NCBI RefSeq assembly: GCF_017744395.1 | Contig: NZ_JAGIBI010000001.1 | Coordinates: 62,001 to 126,000 of the forward strand | Length of the DNA: 64,000 nucleotides | Direction of reading: 5' to 3' | From: Herbaspirillum sp. | GTDB lineage: Bacteria; Pseudomonadota; Gammaproteobacteria; Burkholderiales; Burkholderiaceae_D | Shown here: positions 26,648 through 35,352 of the stretch, piece by piece | Numbering within the stretch: position 1 is the first letter of the stretch | How the letters are laid out: each line of letters opens with the position of its first letter | Translations under genes and position numbers: made by a program | The notes under the pieces: model-generated | What the model was told of the DNA's origin: nothing | Databases searched by the model: none | What the model saw: the letters and a program-made list of their open reading frames with translations, nothing else

Positions 26648-26935
26648 CTAGTTGTCGATGCCCTGGTTGGCTTCAGGCGGCATGTCATGCGCTTGCAGCA
26701 GGTTGCCGCCGGCTTCGAGCACATCATACCCCTGGTCGGTGACGCGCCAGAAATTGTGCATGTCCACCGCTACCAGGCCGCGGTCGTGCAGCAGGCGCAA
26801 GTGGTGCAGGATCACTTCCGGCGCCTGGTGCTTGACCGACAATTCCCCCTGGATCTTTTCCACGTCGCCATAGGTGGTTCCGAACGAAGCCAGGGTGGTG
26901 AGGATCTCGGCCATCAGGGCCTTGTCGCGTTTCAT
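26648..26935 (-). CDS. Small winged-helix-like protein (DUF2513-like)
   Basis: The 95-residue protein begins MKRDKALMAEILTTLASF, like the MKRDMDL start of DUF2513 proteins. It then shows a helix, turn and wing pattern (VILHHLRLLHDRGLVAVD, then FWRVTDQGYDVLEA) typical of a small winged helix. AAGGAG lies close to its ATG. Its stop is 12 bp before the PIN start. It may bind DNA or the PIN protein, but no function can be assigned. Confidence 0.65.
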   Translation of the reverse strand: MKRDKALMAEILTTLASFGTTYGDVEKIQGELSVKHQAPEVILHHLRLLHDRGLVAVDMHNFWRVTDQGYDVLEAGGNLLQAHDMPPEANQGIDN

Positions 26936-27122
26936 GGTCTGCTCCTTGCCTCTCGGCGTGGCTGCCGCAATCGGGGCGATCGGGCTTTTGTCAATGTGTC
27001 ACTATCAATGTAGTCGTTTCATGCGGCGACCGCAAAGCAGATGCAAGTCCCGCCCGGTCCGGCCTGCTGCTTGTATTGATTAACGGCAATTCGCGCGGCG
27101 GACTTGAATACCGCGCCGCCGG

Positions 27123-27149
27123 AAAAAAACAGCCTCGCGAACGAGGCTG
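27123..27149 (-). terminator. Terminator of the second chemoreceptor gene
   Basis: On the minus strand, CAGCCTCG and CGAGGCTG arms (27149-27142 and 27137-27130) pair around a 4-nt loop, followed by seven T residues. It lies 29 bp past the stop. The rest of the 243-bp gap to 26935 shows no gene. Confidence 0.88.
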
Positions 27150-27178
27150 CCGGGTAGTGAGCGGGACGAAACCGGCCC

Positions 27179-28888
27179 TCAGAACTGTTCCCAGTCGTCG
27201 TCGCCGGAGGGCATGGGTTTGGCGTCGGCTTTTTTCGCGGGCAGGGCGGGTTTGGCGCTGACTGGGCGGGCGGCAGGCGGCTGGATGGCCGGCCTGGCTG
27301 CCGCCAGTTGCGCCGGGGCCGCGTTTGCCGCGGCGTGCGGGCGGTCCAGCTTGAAGACGCTGACCAGTTCCGCCAATTTTCCTGCCTGCTCCTGCAGGGA
27401 ACCGGCGGCGGCTGCCGCTTGTTCGACCAGCGCGGCGTTTTGCTGCGTGACTTCGTCCATCTGGGTGATGGCAAGGTTGACCTGTTCGATGCCGTCGCTC
27501 TGTTCCTGGCTGGCCGAACTGATCTCGGCCACGATGTCGGTCACGCGCTTCACGCTGGCGACCACTTCGGTCATGGTGGTGCCGGCCTGTTCGACCAGCT
27601 TGCTGCCGGTGTCGACCTTGGCCACGGAGTCGTCGATGAGCGCCTTGATCTCCTTGGCTGCCGAGGCCGAACGCTGCGCCAACGAGCGCACTTCGGAAGC
27701 CACCACGGCGAAGCCGCGGCCCTGTTCGCCGGCGCGCGCCGCTTCCACCGCCGCGTTCAGCGCCAGGATGTTGGTCTGGAACGCGATGCCGTCGATCACG
27801 CTGATGATGTCGACGATCTTTCTGGACGATTCGTTGATGGAGCCCATGGTCTCCACCACCTGGCCGACCACGCCGCCGCCCTGGACCGCCACGTCGGAGG
27901 CCGAGTTGGCCAACTGGTTGGCCTGGCGCGCGTTGTCGGCGTTCTGTTTCACGGTGGAGGTCAGTTCTTCCATCGCCGAGGCGGTTTCTTCCAGCGAGCT
28001 GGCCTGCTCTTCCGTGCGCGATGACAGGTCGAGGTTGCCGGTGGCGATTTCGCGCGAGGCGGTGTTGATGGTGTCGGTGCCCTGGCGCACCTGGCTGACG
28101 ATGCGCAGCAGGCTGTCGTTCATGGCCTTGAGCGAGAGCATCAGGCGGCCGGTTTCGTCGCGGCTGGCGGGTTTGATGTCGACGGTCAGGTCGCCCTCGG
28201 CCACGCGCTCGGCGACATGCATCGCATCCTGCAGCGGGCGCGATACGATGCGCGCGACCCAGGTCGCCAGCAGCAGGCCCAGGCCGATACAGCAGGCCAG
28301 CAGGACGACGATCATGGTGCGGGAGCTCTCGTAGCGGGCCTGGGCGTCGTTGTTGGTGGCGTCGGCGGCGTCGACATTGATCTTCACCACCTTGTCCAGG
28401 GTGCCGAACAGGCGCAGGTAGACCGGCGTGAGCTGGTTGAGCAGGATGTCGCGCGCTTCGTCGATCTTTTGTTCCCTGACGCGCGCGGCGAGGGTCTGGT
28501 GGATGCCGGTGAAGGTCGCGAGATCGGTCTTGATGGCGGTGAAATTGGTTTTCTCCGCTTCGGTGTCGAGCAGCACCGAGTATTTTTCCAGCGCTTTGCT
28601 GAGTTCGTCGAACTGGCCGGCGATCAGCTTCTCGTTGACATCGAGATTGCTTTCATTGCCGGGCAGCAGGTGCTGGAGCTGGACCGTCCGGACGCGCGCC
28701 AGCGCGACCTTGGCTTCCAGCGGATAGCGCACGCTGGGCAGCGAGTCGTCGGCGATCTTGGTCGAGGCATCGTTGACCCTGGACAGTTGCACGATGGAAA
28801 ACACGCCCTGGATGGCAGTCAGCACCAGGATCGCGGCGAAAGTGATGAGCAGCTTGCGTGCGATCCGCAGATCATAGAACCAGTTCAT
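27179..28888 (-). CDS. Methyl-accepting chemotaxis protein with CheR-tethering tail
   Basis: The 569-residue chemoreceptor has TM1 at about 13-35, a periplasmic four-helix sensor, TM2 near 190-212, HAMP, and the conserved hairpin tip. Its signalling domain is nearly the same as that of the receptor at 2209-3819. It ends, after a Pro/Ala-rich linker, in DWEQF, which fits the xWxxF pentapeptide that recruits CheR and CheB. The ATG at 28888 was chosen because upstream codons lack receptor features. It probably helps modify receptors lacking the tail. Confidence 0.94.
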   Translation of the reverse strand: MNWFYDLRIARKLLITFAAILVLTAIQGVFSIVQLSRVNDASTKIADDSLPSVRYPLEAKVALARVRTVQLQHLLPGNESNLDVNEKLIAGQFDELSKALEKYSVLLDTEAEKTNFTAIKTDLATFTGIHQTLAARVREQKIDEARDILLNQLTPVYLRLFGTLDKVVKINVDAADATNNDAQARYESSRTMIVVLLACCIGLGLLLATWVARIVSRPLQDAMHVAERVAEGDLTVDIKPASRDETGRLMLSLKAMNDSLLRIVSQVRQGTDTINTASREIATGNLDLSSRTEEQASSLEETASAMEELTSTVKQNADNARQANQLANSASDVAVQGGGVVGQVVETMGSINESSRKIVDIISVIDGIAFQTNILALNAAVEAARAGEQGRGFAVVASEVRSLAQRSASAAKEIKALIDDSVAKVDTGSKLVEQAGTTMTEVVASVKRVTDIVAEISSASQEQSDGIEQVNLAITQMDEVTQQNAALVEQAAAAAGSLQEQAGKLAELVSVFKLDRPHAAANAAPAQLAAARPAIQPPAARPVSAKPALPAKKADAKPMPSGDDDWEQF

Positions 28889-29133
28889 GGCCGTTTTCCT
28901 TCCTCGGATGGGGTTGTCTCCGGGGAGCGCGCAGGCGCGATCCCGTCCTGTATGGATCAGTCTGCCGCCCAGTGTAGAAGTGCGGATGGCCGGGCAAAGG
29001 GCGCAAAAGCGCTGCCTTTGCGTGGCAAATTCGGGTATCGCGGCCGCGCCGGGGACGATGCGGCGCATGGTGGCGCACGTAATGGACGAGCTTTGGGTAT
29101 CATTGCGCCAACCTGTTGATTGGATGAAATCCC

Positions 29134-29910
29134 ATGCTGATTGTTTTGTCTCCCGCCAAGTCGCTCGATTACGATACGCCCGCCGTCACCGATGTCCATA
29201 CCACGCCCGCTTTCATTCCCCGCTCGGCCGAACTGATCGAGGTGCTCAAGAAGCTCTCGCCGGCCCAGGTCGGCAGCCTCATGGGCATCTCGGACCAACT
29301 GGCGGTGCTCAACGTGAACCGCTATGCCGCGTGGTCGCGCAAGTTCACCGGCAAGAATTCCAAGCAGGCGGTGCTGGCGTTCAACGGCGATGTGTACGAG
29401 GGACTGGATGCCAATTCGCTCAGCGCCAGGCAGCTCGATTATGTGCAGGGCCATGTGCGCATCCTGTCCGGCCTGTACGGCATGCTGCGCCCGCTGGACC
29501 TGATGCAGCCGTACCGCCTGGAGATGGGCACCAAGCTGGCCAATCCGCATGGCAAGGACTTGTACGCCTTCTGGGGCAGCGAAGTGACCGAAGCCCTCAA
29601 TGCCGAACTGCAGGCGCAGAAGACGCCGGTGCTGGTGAACCTGGCTTCCGAGGAGTATTTCAAGGTGGTCAAGCCCAAGCTGCTCAAGGCCAAGGTGATC
29701 TCGCCGGTGTTCGAGGACTGGAAGGGCGGCAAGTACAAGATCATCTCGTTCTACGCCAAGCGCGCGCGCGGCCTGATGGCGCGCTACGCGGCGCAAAAGA
29801 ACATCAGCCAGCCGGAGAAGCTCAAGGGCTTCGACCTGGAAGGCTATGCTTTTGCCGAAGAGGCGTCGAGCGACAGCACCTGGGTGTTCCGCCGCAAGCT
29901 GGAGGCCTGA
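29134..29910 (+). CDS. yaaA: Peroxide stress protein YaaA (DUF328)
   Basis: The 258-residue protein opens [13 protein letters not shown] and continues with [13 protein letters not shown] and [26 protein letters not shown], all diagnostic of YaaA. In E. coli, YaaA limits Fenton damage during hydrogen peroxide stress; its DNA-binding fold is known but its chemistry is not settled. It ends in a strong bidirectional terminator and appears monocistronic. Confidence 0.94.
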   Translation: MLIVLSPAKSLDYDTPAVTDVHTTPAFIPRSAELIEVLKKLSPAQVGSLMGISDQLAVLNVNRYAAWSRKFTGKNSKQAVLAFNGDVYEGLDANSLSARQLDYVQGHVRILSGLYGMLRPLDLMQPYRLEMGTKLANPHGKDLYAFWGSEVTEALNAELQAQKTPVLVNLASEEYFKVVKPKLLKAKVISPVFEDWKGGKYKIISFYAKRARGLMARYAAQKNISQPEKLKGFDLEGYAFAEEASSDSTWVFRRKLEA

Positions 29911-29943
29911 TCGCCGCATTCGCCGCATTGCATCCGGGAAATA

Positions 29944-29970
29944 AAAAAGCCTCGCATTGCGAGGCTTTTT
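29944..29970. terminator. Bidirectional terminator between yaaA and bamD
   Basis: AAAAAGCCTCGC (29944-29955) and GCGAGGCTTTTT (29959-29970) form a perfect stem with a 3-nt loop, flanked by A and T runs. It serves both converging genes. Confidence 0.92.
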
Positions 29971-29996
29971 GTTGGGTGCATCGGGTAGGCCGGGCC

Positions 29997-30797
29997 TTAC
30001 CAGATCTTCCACCAGGGCTTGTCCTTCTTCTTGGGGCCGCCGGTGTAGTAGGGGCTGTTCGGGTAGTTGGCCTTGATGACGCGCTCGGTATCGTCGCGCA
30101 GCTTGGTTTGTCCCAGCGCATCGTAGGAGCGCATCAGGATGAACAGGGCCTCTTCGTTGGCCGGCGCGTCCGGGTATTGCTTGATGGCGGCCTGGGCGCG
30201 GTTGGCGGCCGACACATAGGCGCCGCGGCGGTAGTAGTAGCTGGCCACGTGGACGTCGTATTGCGACATGGCGTTGACCAGGTACTTCATGCGCAGGATG
30301 GCGTCCGGCGTGTACTTGCTGTCGGGGAAGCGTTCGGCCAGCAGCTTGAACGAGTCGAACGCGTCGCGCATCGCCTTCGGGTCGCGCTCGGTGTTGTCCT
30401 GGTCGGTGAAGGTGTCGAAGATGCTGGTGCGGTCGTTGAAGTTGATCAGGCCGCGCAGGTAGTACATGTAGTCGACGTTGGGGTGGTTCGGGTGCAGCTT
30501 GATGAAGCGGTCCACCGCGGCCAGGCCCTGCGGCTGGTCATTCTGGCGGTAGTAGGCGTAGGCGATGTCCATCTGCGCCTGCTGGGCGTAGGTGCCGAAC
30601 GGGTAGCGCGATTCCAGCTTTTCGAAATACTTGATCGCCTTGTCGTAGCCGCCGGCGTTCAGTTCGTCCTTGGCTTCCGAGTATAATTTCGAGGCAGACC
30701 AGCCGACCGTCTCGTCCTTTTGCTCCGGCAACAGACCGCAAGCCGTGAGCGACAGGGCAAAGCCGACGGTGATGAACTTCAATAAGATTTTGTGCAT
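29997..30797 (-). CDS. bamD: Outer membrane assembly lipoprotein BamD
   Basis: The 266-residue lipoprotein has a lipobox LTAC with Cys20. About five TPR repeats follow; YSEAKDELNAGGYDKAIKYFEKLESRYPFG is the first and is the BamD hallmark. BamD binds BamA and substrate beta-barrel proteins at the periplasmic face of the outer membrane. The C-terminus is basic and rich in Trp (KKKDKPWWKIW). It diverges from rluD, the order often seen in proteobacteria. Confidence 0.96.
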   Translation of the reverse strand: MHKILLKFITVGFALSLTACGLLPEQKDETVGWSASKLYSEAKDELNAGGYDKAIKYFEKLESRYPFGTYAQQAQMDIAYAYYRQNDQPQGLAAVDRFIKLHPNHPNVDYMYYLRGLINFNDRTSIFDTFTDQDNTERDPKAMRDAFDSFKLLAERFPDSKYTPDAILRMKYLVNAMSQYDVHVASYYYRRGAYVSAANRAQAAIKQYPDAPANEEALFILMRSYDALGQTKLRDDTERVIKANYPNSPYYTGGPKKKDKPWWKIW

Positions 30798-30914
30798 GAC
30801 TCTTGTGTGCTTGTCTGAATGCTTACCGTTTTTGCATGTCAGGCGCGAACGCCTTGCCGAGTCGGCTGCATGGTTACCCCAAATACAAACCGCCCGATCT
30901 GGCGATTATAGCTG

Positions 30915-32036
<1,122 letters not shown>

Positions 32037-32045
32037 GGTGCGCGC

Positions 32046-32792
32046 ATGGAGCTGCTGATCCCCGAATGGAATGCTCCCGCCAATATCGGCGCGTTGACCA
32101 CGCTGCGCGCCGGCGGCTATAGCGCGGATCCTTATGGCGACGGCGAGGGCGGCCTGGGGCTGAACCTCGGCGCCCACGTCGAAGACGATCCCGCGCTGGT
32201 GGCGAAAAACCGCGCCTTGCTGCGTCGCCTGCTGCCGCGGGAGCCGGCCTGGCTGTCGCAGGTGCATGGCACGGCGGTGGCGGATGCGGCCACCGCGCAA
32301 CCCGGGGAACAGGCCGACGGCTGCGTCAGCACCGCGGCCGGCGCCGTGTGCGTGATGATGACGGCCGATTGCCTGCCGGTGCTGTTGTGCGACCGCGCCG
32401 GGACGGTGGTGGGTGCGGCCCATGCCGGCTGGCGCGGGCTGGCGGCCGGCGTGTTGGAAAATACCGTGGCGGCCATGCGCGCGCGCGGCGCGCAAGAGGT
32501 GATGGCCTGGCTGGGCCCGGCCATCGGGCCGGAGCGCTTCGAAGTCGGCGCCGAGGTGCGCGAGGTCTTCGTGCGGCACGACGCCGCAGCCGACGCCGCC
32601 TTCCGCGGTGTCGTTGGCAAGCCGGGCAAATATCTCGCCGATATCTACCGCCTGGCGCGCCTGCGCTTGCAGGCGGCCGGAGTGGCGGACATTTCCGGCG
32701 GCGGCTTGTGTACGGTCGGCGATACGCGTTTTTATTCCTACCGTCGCGACAAGGCGACCGGCCGCATGGCTTCTCTGATCTGGATCAAATAA
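32046..32792 (+). CDS. pgeF: Peptidoglycan editing factor / YfiH-family multicopper-like oxidase
   Basis: The 248-residue protein matches the YfiH (PgeF, formerly laccase domain) family. It has WLSQVHGTAV, ADGCVST, MTADCLPVLL and AAHAGWRGLAAGVLENT, which bring together the zinc-binding His and Cys residues. In E. coli PgeF keeps wrong residues such as serine out of peptidoglycan precursors. It follows rluD by 9 bp, the conserved rluD-yfiH gene order. Confidence 0.94.
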   Translation: MELLIPEWNAPANIGALTTLRAGGYSADPYGDGEGGLGLNLGAHVEDDPALVAKNRALLRRLLPREPAWLSQVHGTAVADAATAQPGEQADGCVSTAAGAVCVMMTADCLPVLLCDRAGTVVGAAHAGWRGLAAGVLENTVAAMRARGAQEVMAWLGPAIGPERFEVGAEVREVFVRHDAAADAAFRGVVGKPGKYLADIYRLARLRLQAAGVADISGGGLCTVGDTRFYSYRRDKATGRMASLIWIK

Positions 32793-32812
32793 CGGGCAGC
32801 GCGGGAATAACC

Positions 32813-32842
32813 ACAAGGGCAGCTACAGGCTGCCCTTGTTAT
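32813..32842. terminator. Bidirectional terminator after pgeF
   Basis: ACAAGGGCAGC (32813-32823) and GCTGCCCTTGT (32829-32839) form a perfect 11-bp stem with a 5-nt loop. The right arm abuts the stop of the converging LysR gene. Confidence 0.82.
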
Positions 32843-33762
32843 TTGCGTTTGCCGCTCGCCGGCGGCCGATGCGCATACGCCTGCAGGGCCTGGATCAGTT
32901 CGCGGGTGTGGCCGGGCAGGCCGTCGAGGCCGCGCACGCAGATCAGCAATTGCCGCCTGGCCCAGGCGTCGGTCAACGGCAGCACGCGGATATCCATATG
33001 GGCGGCGCAGGCCTGGGCCGCGGTTTCGGGAATCACCGCCACGCCGACCAGTTGTTCGACCATGCGGCAGATGCCGTCGAAGCTGCGCAGCCGCACCCGG
33101 TACTGCAGGCGTTTCCCGGCGCGCGCGGCATGGCCGGCGAGGTGTTGCTGCAAGGCGCTGTCGCCGGACAGGCCGACGAAGTCCTCATCCAGCAGCTCAC
33201 CGAAGGCCAGCGCTTTGCGCCTGGCCAGCGGATGCTTCCTGGCCAGCACCGCGACCAGGTGGTCCTGGCGGAAGGGGAAGGTCTGCAAAGGGCCGCTGTC
33301 GGCCGAGTCGGCGATGATGCCGACGTCGGCCACGCCGTCCACGATGGCCTGCACCACTTCATAACTCAGTTTTTCTTCCAGCTCGATATCGGTGTGCGGA
33401 TGGCGCGCCAGGAACGAGGCCAGCACTTCCGGTAGGAACTCGGTCATGGCCGAGGTATTGCACAGCAGCCGGATGCGGCCCTTGAGCCCTTGCGCGTACT
33501 GGCCCAGCTCATCGCGCAGCTGCTCCATCTGCTGGCCCAGCATGCGGGCATGGTGCGCCAGCGCGCGGCCGGCGTCGGTGGTCCGTATGCCGCGCCGGCC
33601 GCGTTCCAGCAGGGCGGCGCCGAGCGCGTCTTCCATGTTGCGGATGCGCGCGCTGGCCGATGCCAGCGCCATGTGGGTCCGGGCCGCGCCGGCGGTGATG
33701 CTGCCGCTTTCCACGATGTGCAGGAAAAGGCGCAGGTCGGAGAGGTCGAATCGGTTGCTCAT
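32839..33762 (-). CDS. LysR-family transcriptional regulator divergent from a TauE-like exporter
   Basis: The 307-residue LysR protein has its winged helix at residues 1-62 (FDLSDLRLFLHIVESGSITAGAA) and a standard effector domain. It diverges from a TauE/SafE-type transporter across 138 bp containing a perfect inverted repeat of T-N11-A form. Control of the transporter is therefore likely. The effector could be an organic acid or sulfonate, but this is not readable. Confidence 0.9.
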   Translation of the reverse strand: MSNRFDLSDLRLFLHIVESGSITAGAARTHMALASASARIRNMEDALGAALLERGRRGIRTTDAGRALAHHARMLGQQMEQLRDELGQYAQGLKGRIRLLCNTSAMTEFLPEVLASFLARHPHTDIELEEKLSYEVVQAIVDGVADVGIIADSADSGPLQTFPFRQDHLVAVLARKHPLARRKALAFGELLDEDFVGLSGDSALQQHLAGHAARAGKRLQYRVRLRSFDGICRMVEQLVGVAVIPETAAQACAAHMDIRVLPLTDAWARRQLLICVRGLDGLPGHTRELIQALQAYAHRPPASGKRK

Positions 33763-33784
33763 CGGGGGATCGCATTGGTTGGCT

Positions 33785-33809
33785 CAGCCTTCGTCCATTA
33801 CGAAGGCTG
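33785..33809. promoter_or_regulatory. LysR-type operator candidate
   Basis: CAGCCTTCG (33785-33793) and CGAAGGCTG (33801-33809) form a perfect 9-bp inverted repeat with a 7-bp spacer. Within it TCG-N7-CGA fits the LysR T-N11-A box. It lies 22 bp before the LysR start and 91 bp before the TauE start. Confidence 0.62.
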
Positions 33810-33900
33810 GCTAAGTGTATTCCACATTTTCAGGCGGCGCCGGGGCTGGCAGACTGCAAGCTGCCTGATTCCTCTTGTCACTGTTTTCCGGTTTCTCACT

Positions 33901-34668
33901 ATGCAATCCTTTCTCTCGTTCATGGGCATGAACTCCACTGTGCTGGCGGTTTGCCTCGGGGTGTTCCTGCTCGCCGGCTTCGTCAAGGGCGTGATCGGCC
34001 TGGGGCTGCCTACTGTCGCGGTGGGCTTGCTCAGCCTGGCGATGCCGCCGGTCCAGGCCGCCGCGCTGCTGATCGTGCCTTCGATGGTGACTAATGTCTG
34101 GCAACTGCTGGCGGGCGGGGCCTTCATGGCGCTGGCGCGGCGCCTGTGGGCCATGCTGGCCGGGATCGTCGCCGGCACGCTGGCCGGCAGCGGATTCATG
34201 GGTGCCGACGGCGGCCGCCGGGTCATTGTCGCGCTGGGCGTGGCGCTGGTGCTGTATGCGGCGGCGGGCCTGGCATCGTTCAAGTTTCAGGTGCCTGAGC
34301 GCGCGGAGAAATGGTGGTCGCCGATAGTCGGCCTTGTCACCGGCCTCATTACCGCCGCCACCGGCGTCTTCGTGATCCCGGCGGTGCCTTACTTGCAGGC
34401 GCTGAATCTGGAACGCGACCAGTTGATCCAGGCGCTGGGCCTGTCGTTTACCGTCTCCACTGTCGCGCTGGCGATCAATCTGGGGCAGGGCGGGGCCTTG
34501 GGCGGCAACGTGGCCGGCGCATCGGCGGTGGTATTGTTGCCGGCCCTGCTGGGCATGGCCATCGGCACCTGGGTGCGCGGCAGGGTCAAGGCGCCGACGT
34601 TCCGGCGCTATTTCTTCGCCGGGATGCTGCTGCTCGGTTTGCATCTGGCATCGCACGTTGCGGGGTGA
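33901..34668 (+). CDS. TauE/SafE-family membrane transporter
   Basis: The 255-residue protein has about eight membrane helices in two related halves. The first opens GFVKGVIGLGLPTVAVGLLS and the second LITAATGVFVIPAVPYLQAL, the paired G-x-G-G/P pattern of the TauE/SafE (DUF81) family of sulfite or organosulfonate exporters. It is divergent from a LysR gene. The true substrate is unknown. Confidence 0.88.
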   Translation: MQSFLSFMGMNSTVLAVCLGVFLLAGFVKGVIGLGLPTVAVGLLSLAMPPVQAAALLIVPSMVTNVWQLLAGGAFMALARRLWAMLAGIVAGTLAGSGFMGADGGRRVIVALGVALVLYAAAGLASFKFQVPERAEKWWSPIVGLVTGLITAATGVFVIPAVPYLQALNLERDQLIQALGLSFTVSTVALAINLGQGGALGGNVAGASAVVLLPALLGMAIGTWVRGRVKAPTFRRYFFAGMLLLGLHLASHVAG

Positions 34669-34674
34669 GCGGCA

Positions 34675-34950
34675 ATGCGCGGCGGCGTGATCGATTGCGG
34701 CTGGAGGATCGACGGACCATGCAGCCATCGGCCGGACGAAGTGCATGTCTACGCTTATCTTGGCCAGCGGATGATCGGCATGCTCGATGGCGAATTATGC
34801 GGTGGCGGGGAGGTACGGTTGCGCATGGCCTATGTGTCGCCGCCCTGGCGCGGGAGTGCGGTGCTGCGCGACATGCTGGCCGCGCTGCGGAAGCGTTACC
34901 GGCGGATCGCGGTGCGGCGCCCGCGGCATCTTCATGCAACAGGGCAATGA
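34675..34950 (+). CDS. Short hypothetical protein with a GNAT-like segment
   Basis: This 91-residue frame begins 6 bp after the TauE stop, with GGGGTGAG as a possible ribosome site. Residues about 50-70 (YVSPPWRGSAVLRDMLAAL) resemble motif A of GNAT acetyltransferases, but the frame is too short for a full domain and ends in a basic run (RKRYRRIAVRRPRH). It may be a decayed or frameshifted acetyltransferase, or not a gene at all. Confidence 0.35.
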   Translation: MRGGVIDCGWRIDGPCSHRPDEVHVYAYLGQRMIGMLDGELCGGGEVRLRMAYVSPPWRGSAVLRDMLAALRKRYRRIAVRRPRHLHATGQ

Positions 34951-35059
34951 TGCATTGCGCAACCGGCGTACGGTCCGGGTTGCGCGGGTGTGGTTTCCTC
35001 ACTGCCGGGAACGGTCGTGTCCGGCTTGATCGGGGCGGATGGCGACGCCGCTCCTCCGG

Positions 35060-35296
35060 TTATTTTTGCTCGCGTTCGGCGGGCTCATCATTTGCCCGCG
35101 CATGCTGGTTTGCGGCCTTCATTTTCTCCATCTTTTGTCGATTCCGCTTGCGTTGCGGTGTACCCATCAGGTATAAAACAACGGTCAAGGGAAATACGCC
35201 GTACAGCAGGAAAGTGGTCACTCCGGCGACCGCGCTCTGTTCGGTGATCGACATCATGAAGACGACGTAGAGCCATGCGATAGCAACGATATACAT
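35060..35296 (-). CDS. Small two-helix membrane protein
   Basis: The 78-residue product has two hydrophobic segments, about residues 2-17 and 24-45 (VAGVTTFLLYGVFPLTVVLYLMG), then a highly charged tail of about 30 residues ending AEREQK. The ATG complement at 35294-35296 was chosen. It is divergent from phaC with a 56-bp gap. No family was recognised; the clean membrane-plus-charged-tail layout supports a real gene. Confidence 0.68.
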   Translation of the reverse strand: MYIVAIAWLYVVFMMSITEQSAVAGVTTFLLYGVFPLTVVLYLMGTPQRKRNRQKMEKMKAANQHARANDEPAEREQK

Positions 35297-35352
35297 GGTG
35301 ACTGGGGCTTCGAGACAAACCGTAAAGATACGCGAAAATTGCAGATCCGAGC

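Noticed and set aside
27130-29970. GCCTCG hairpins at 27130-27149 and 29944-29970 as a dispersed repeat family
   Set aside because: Both are simple terminators with matching short stems; the flanks share nothing else.
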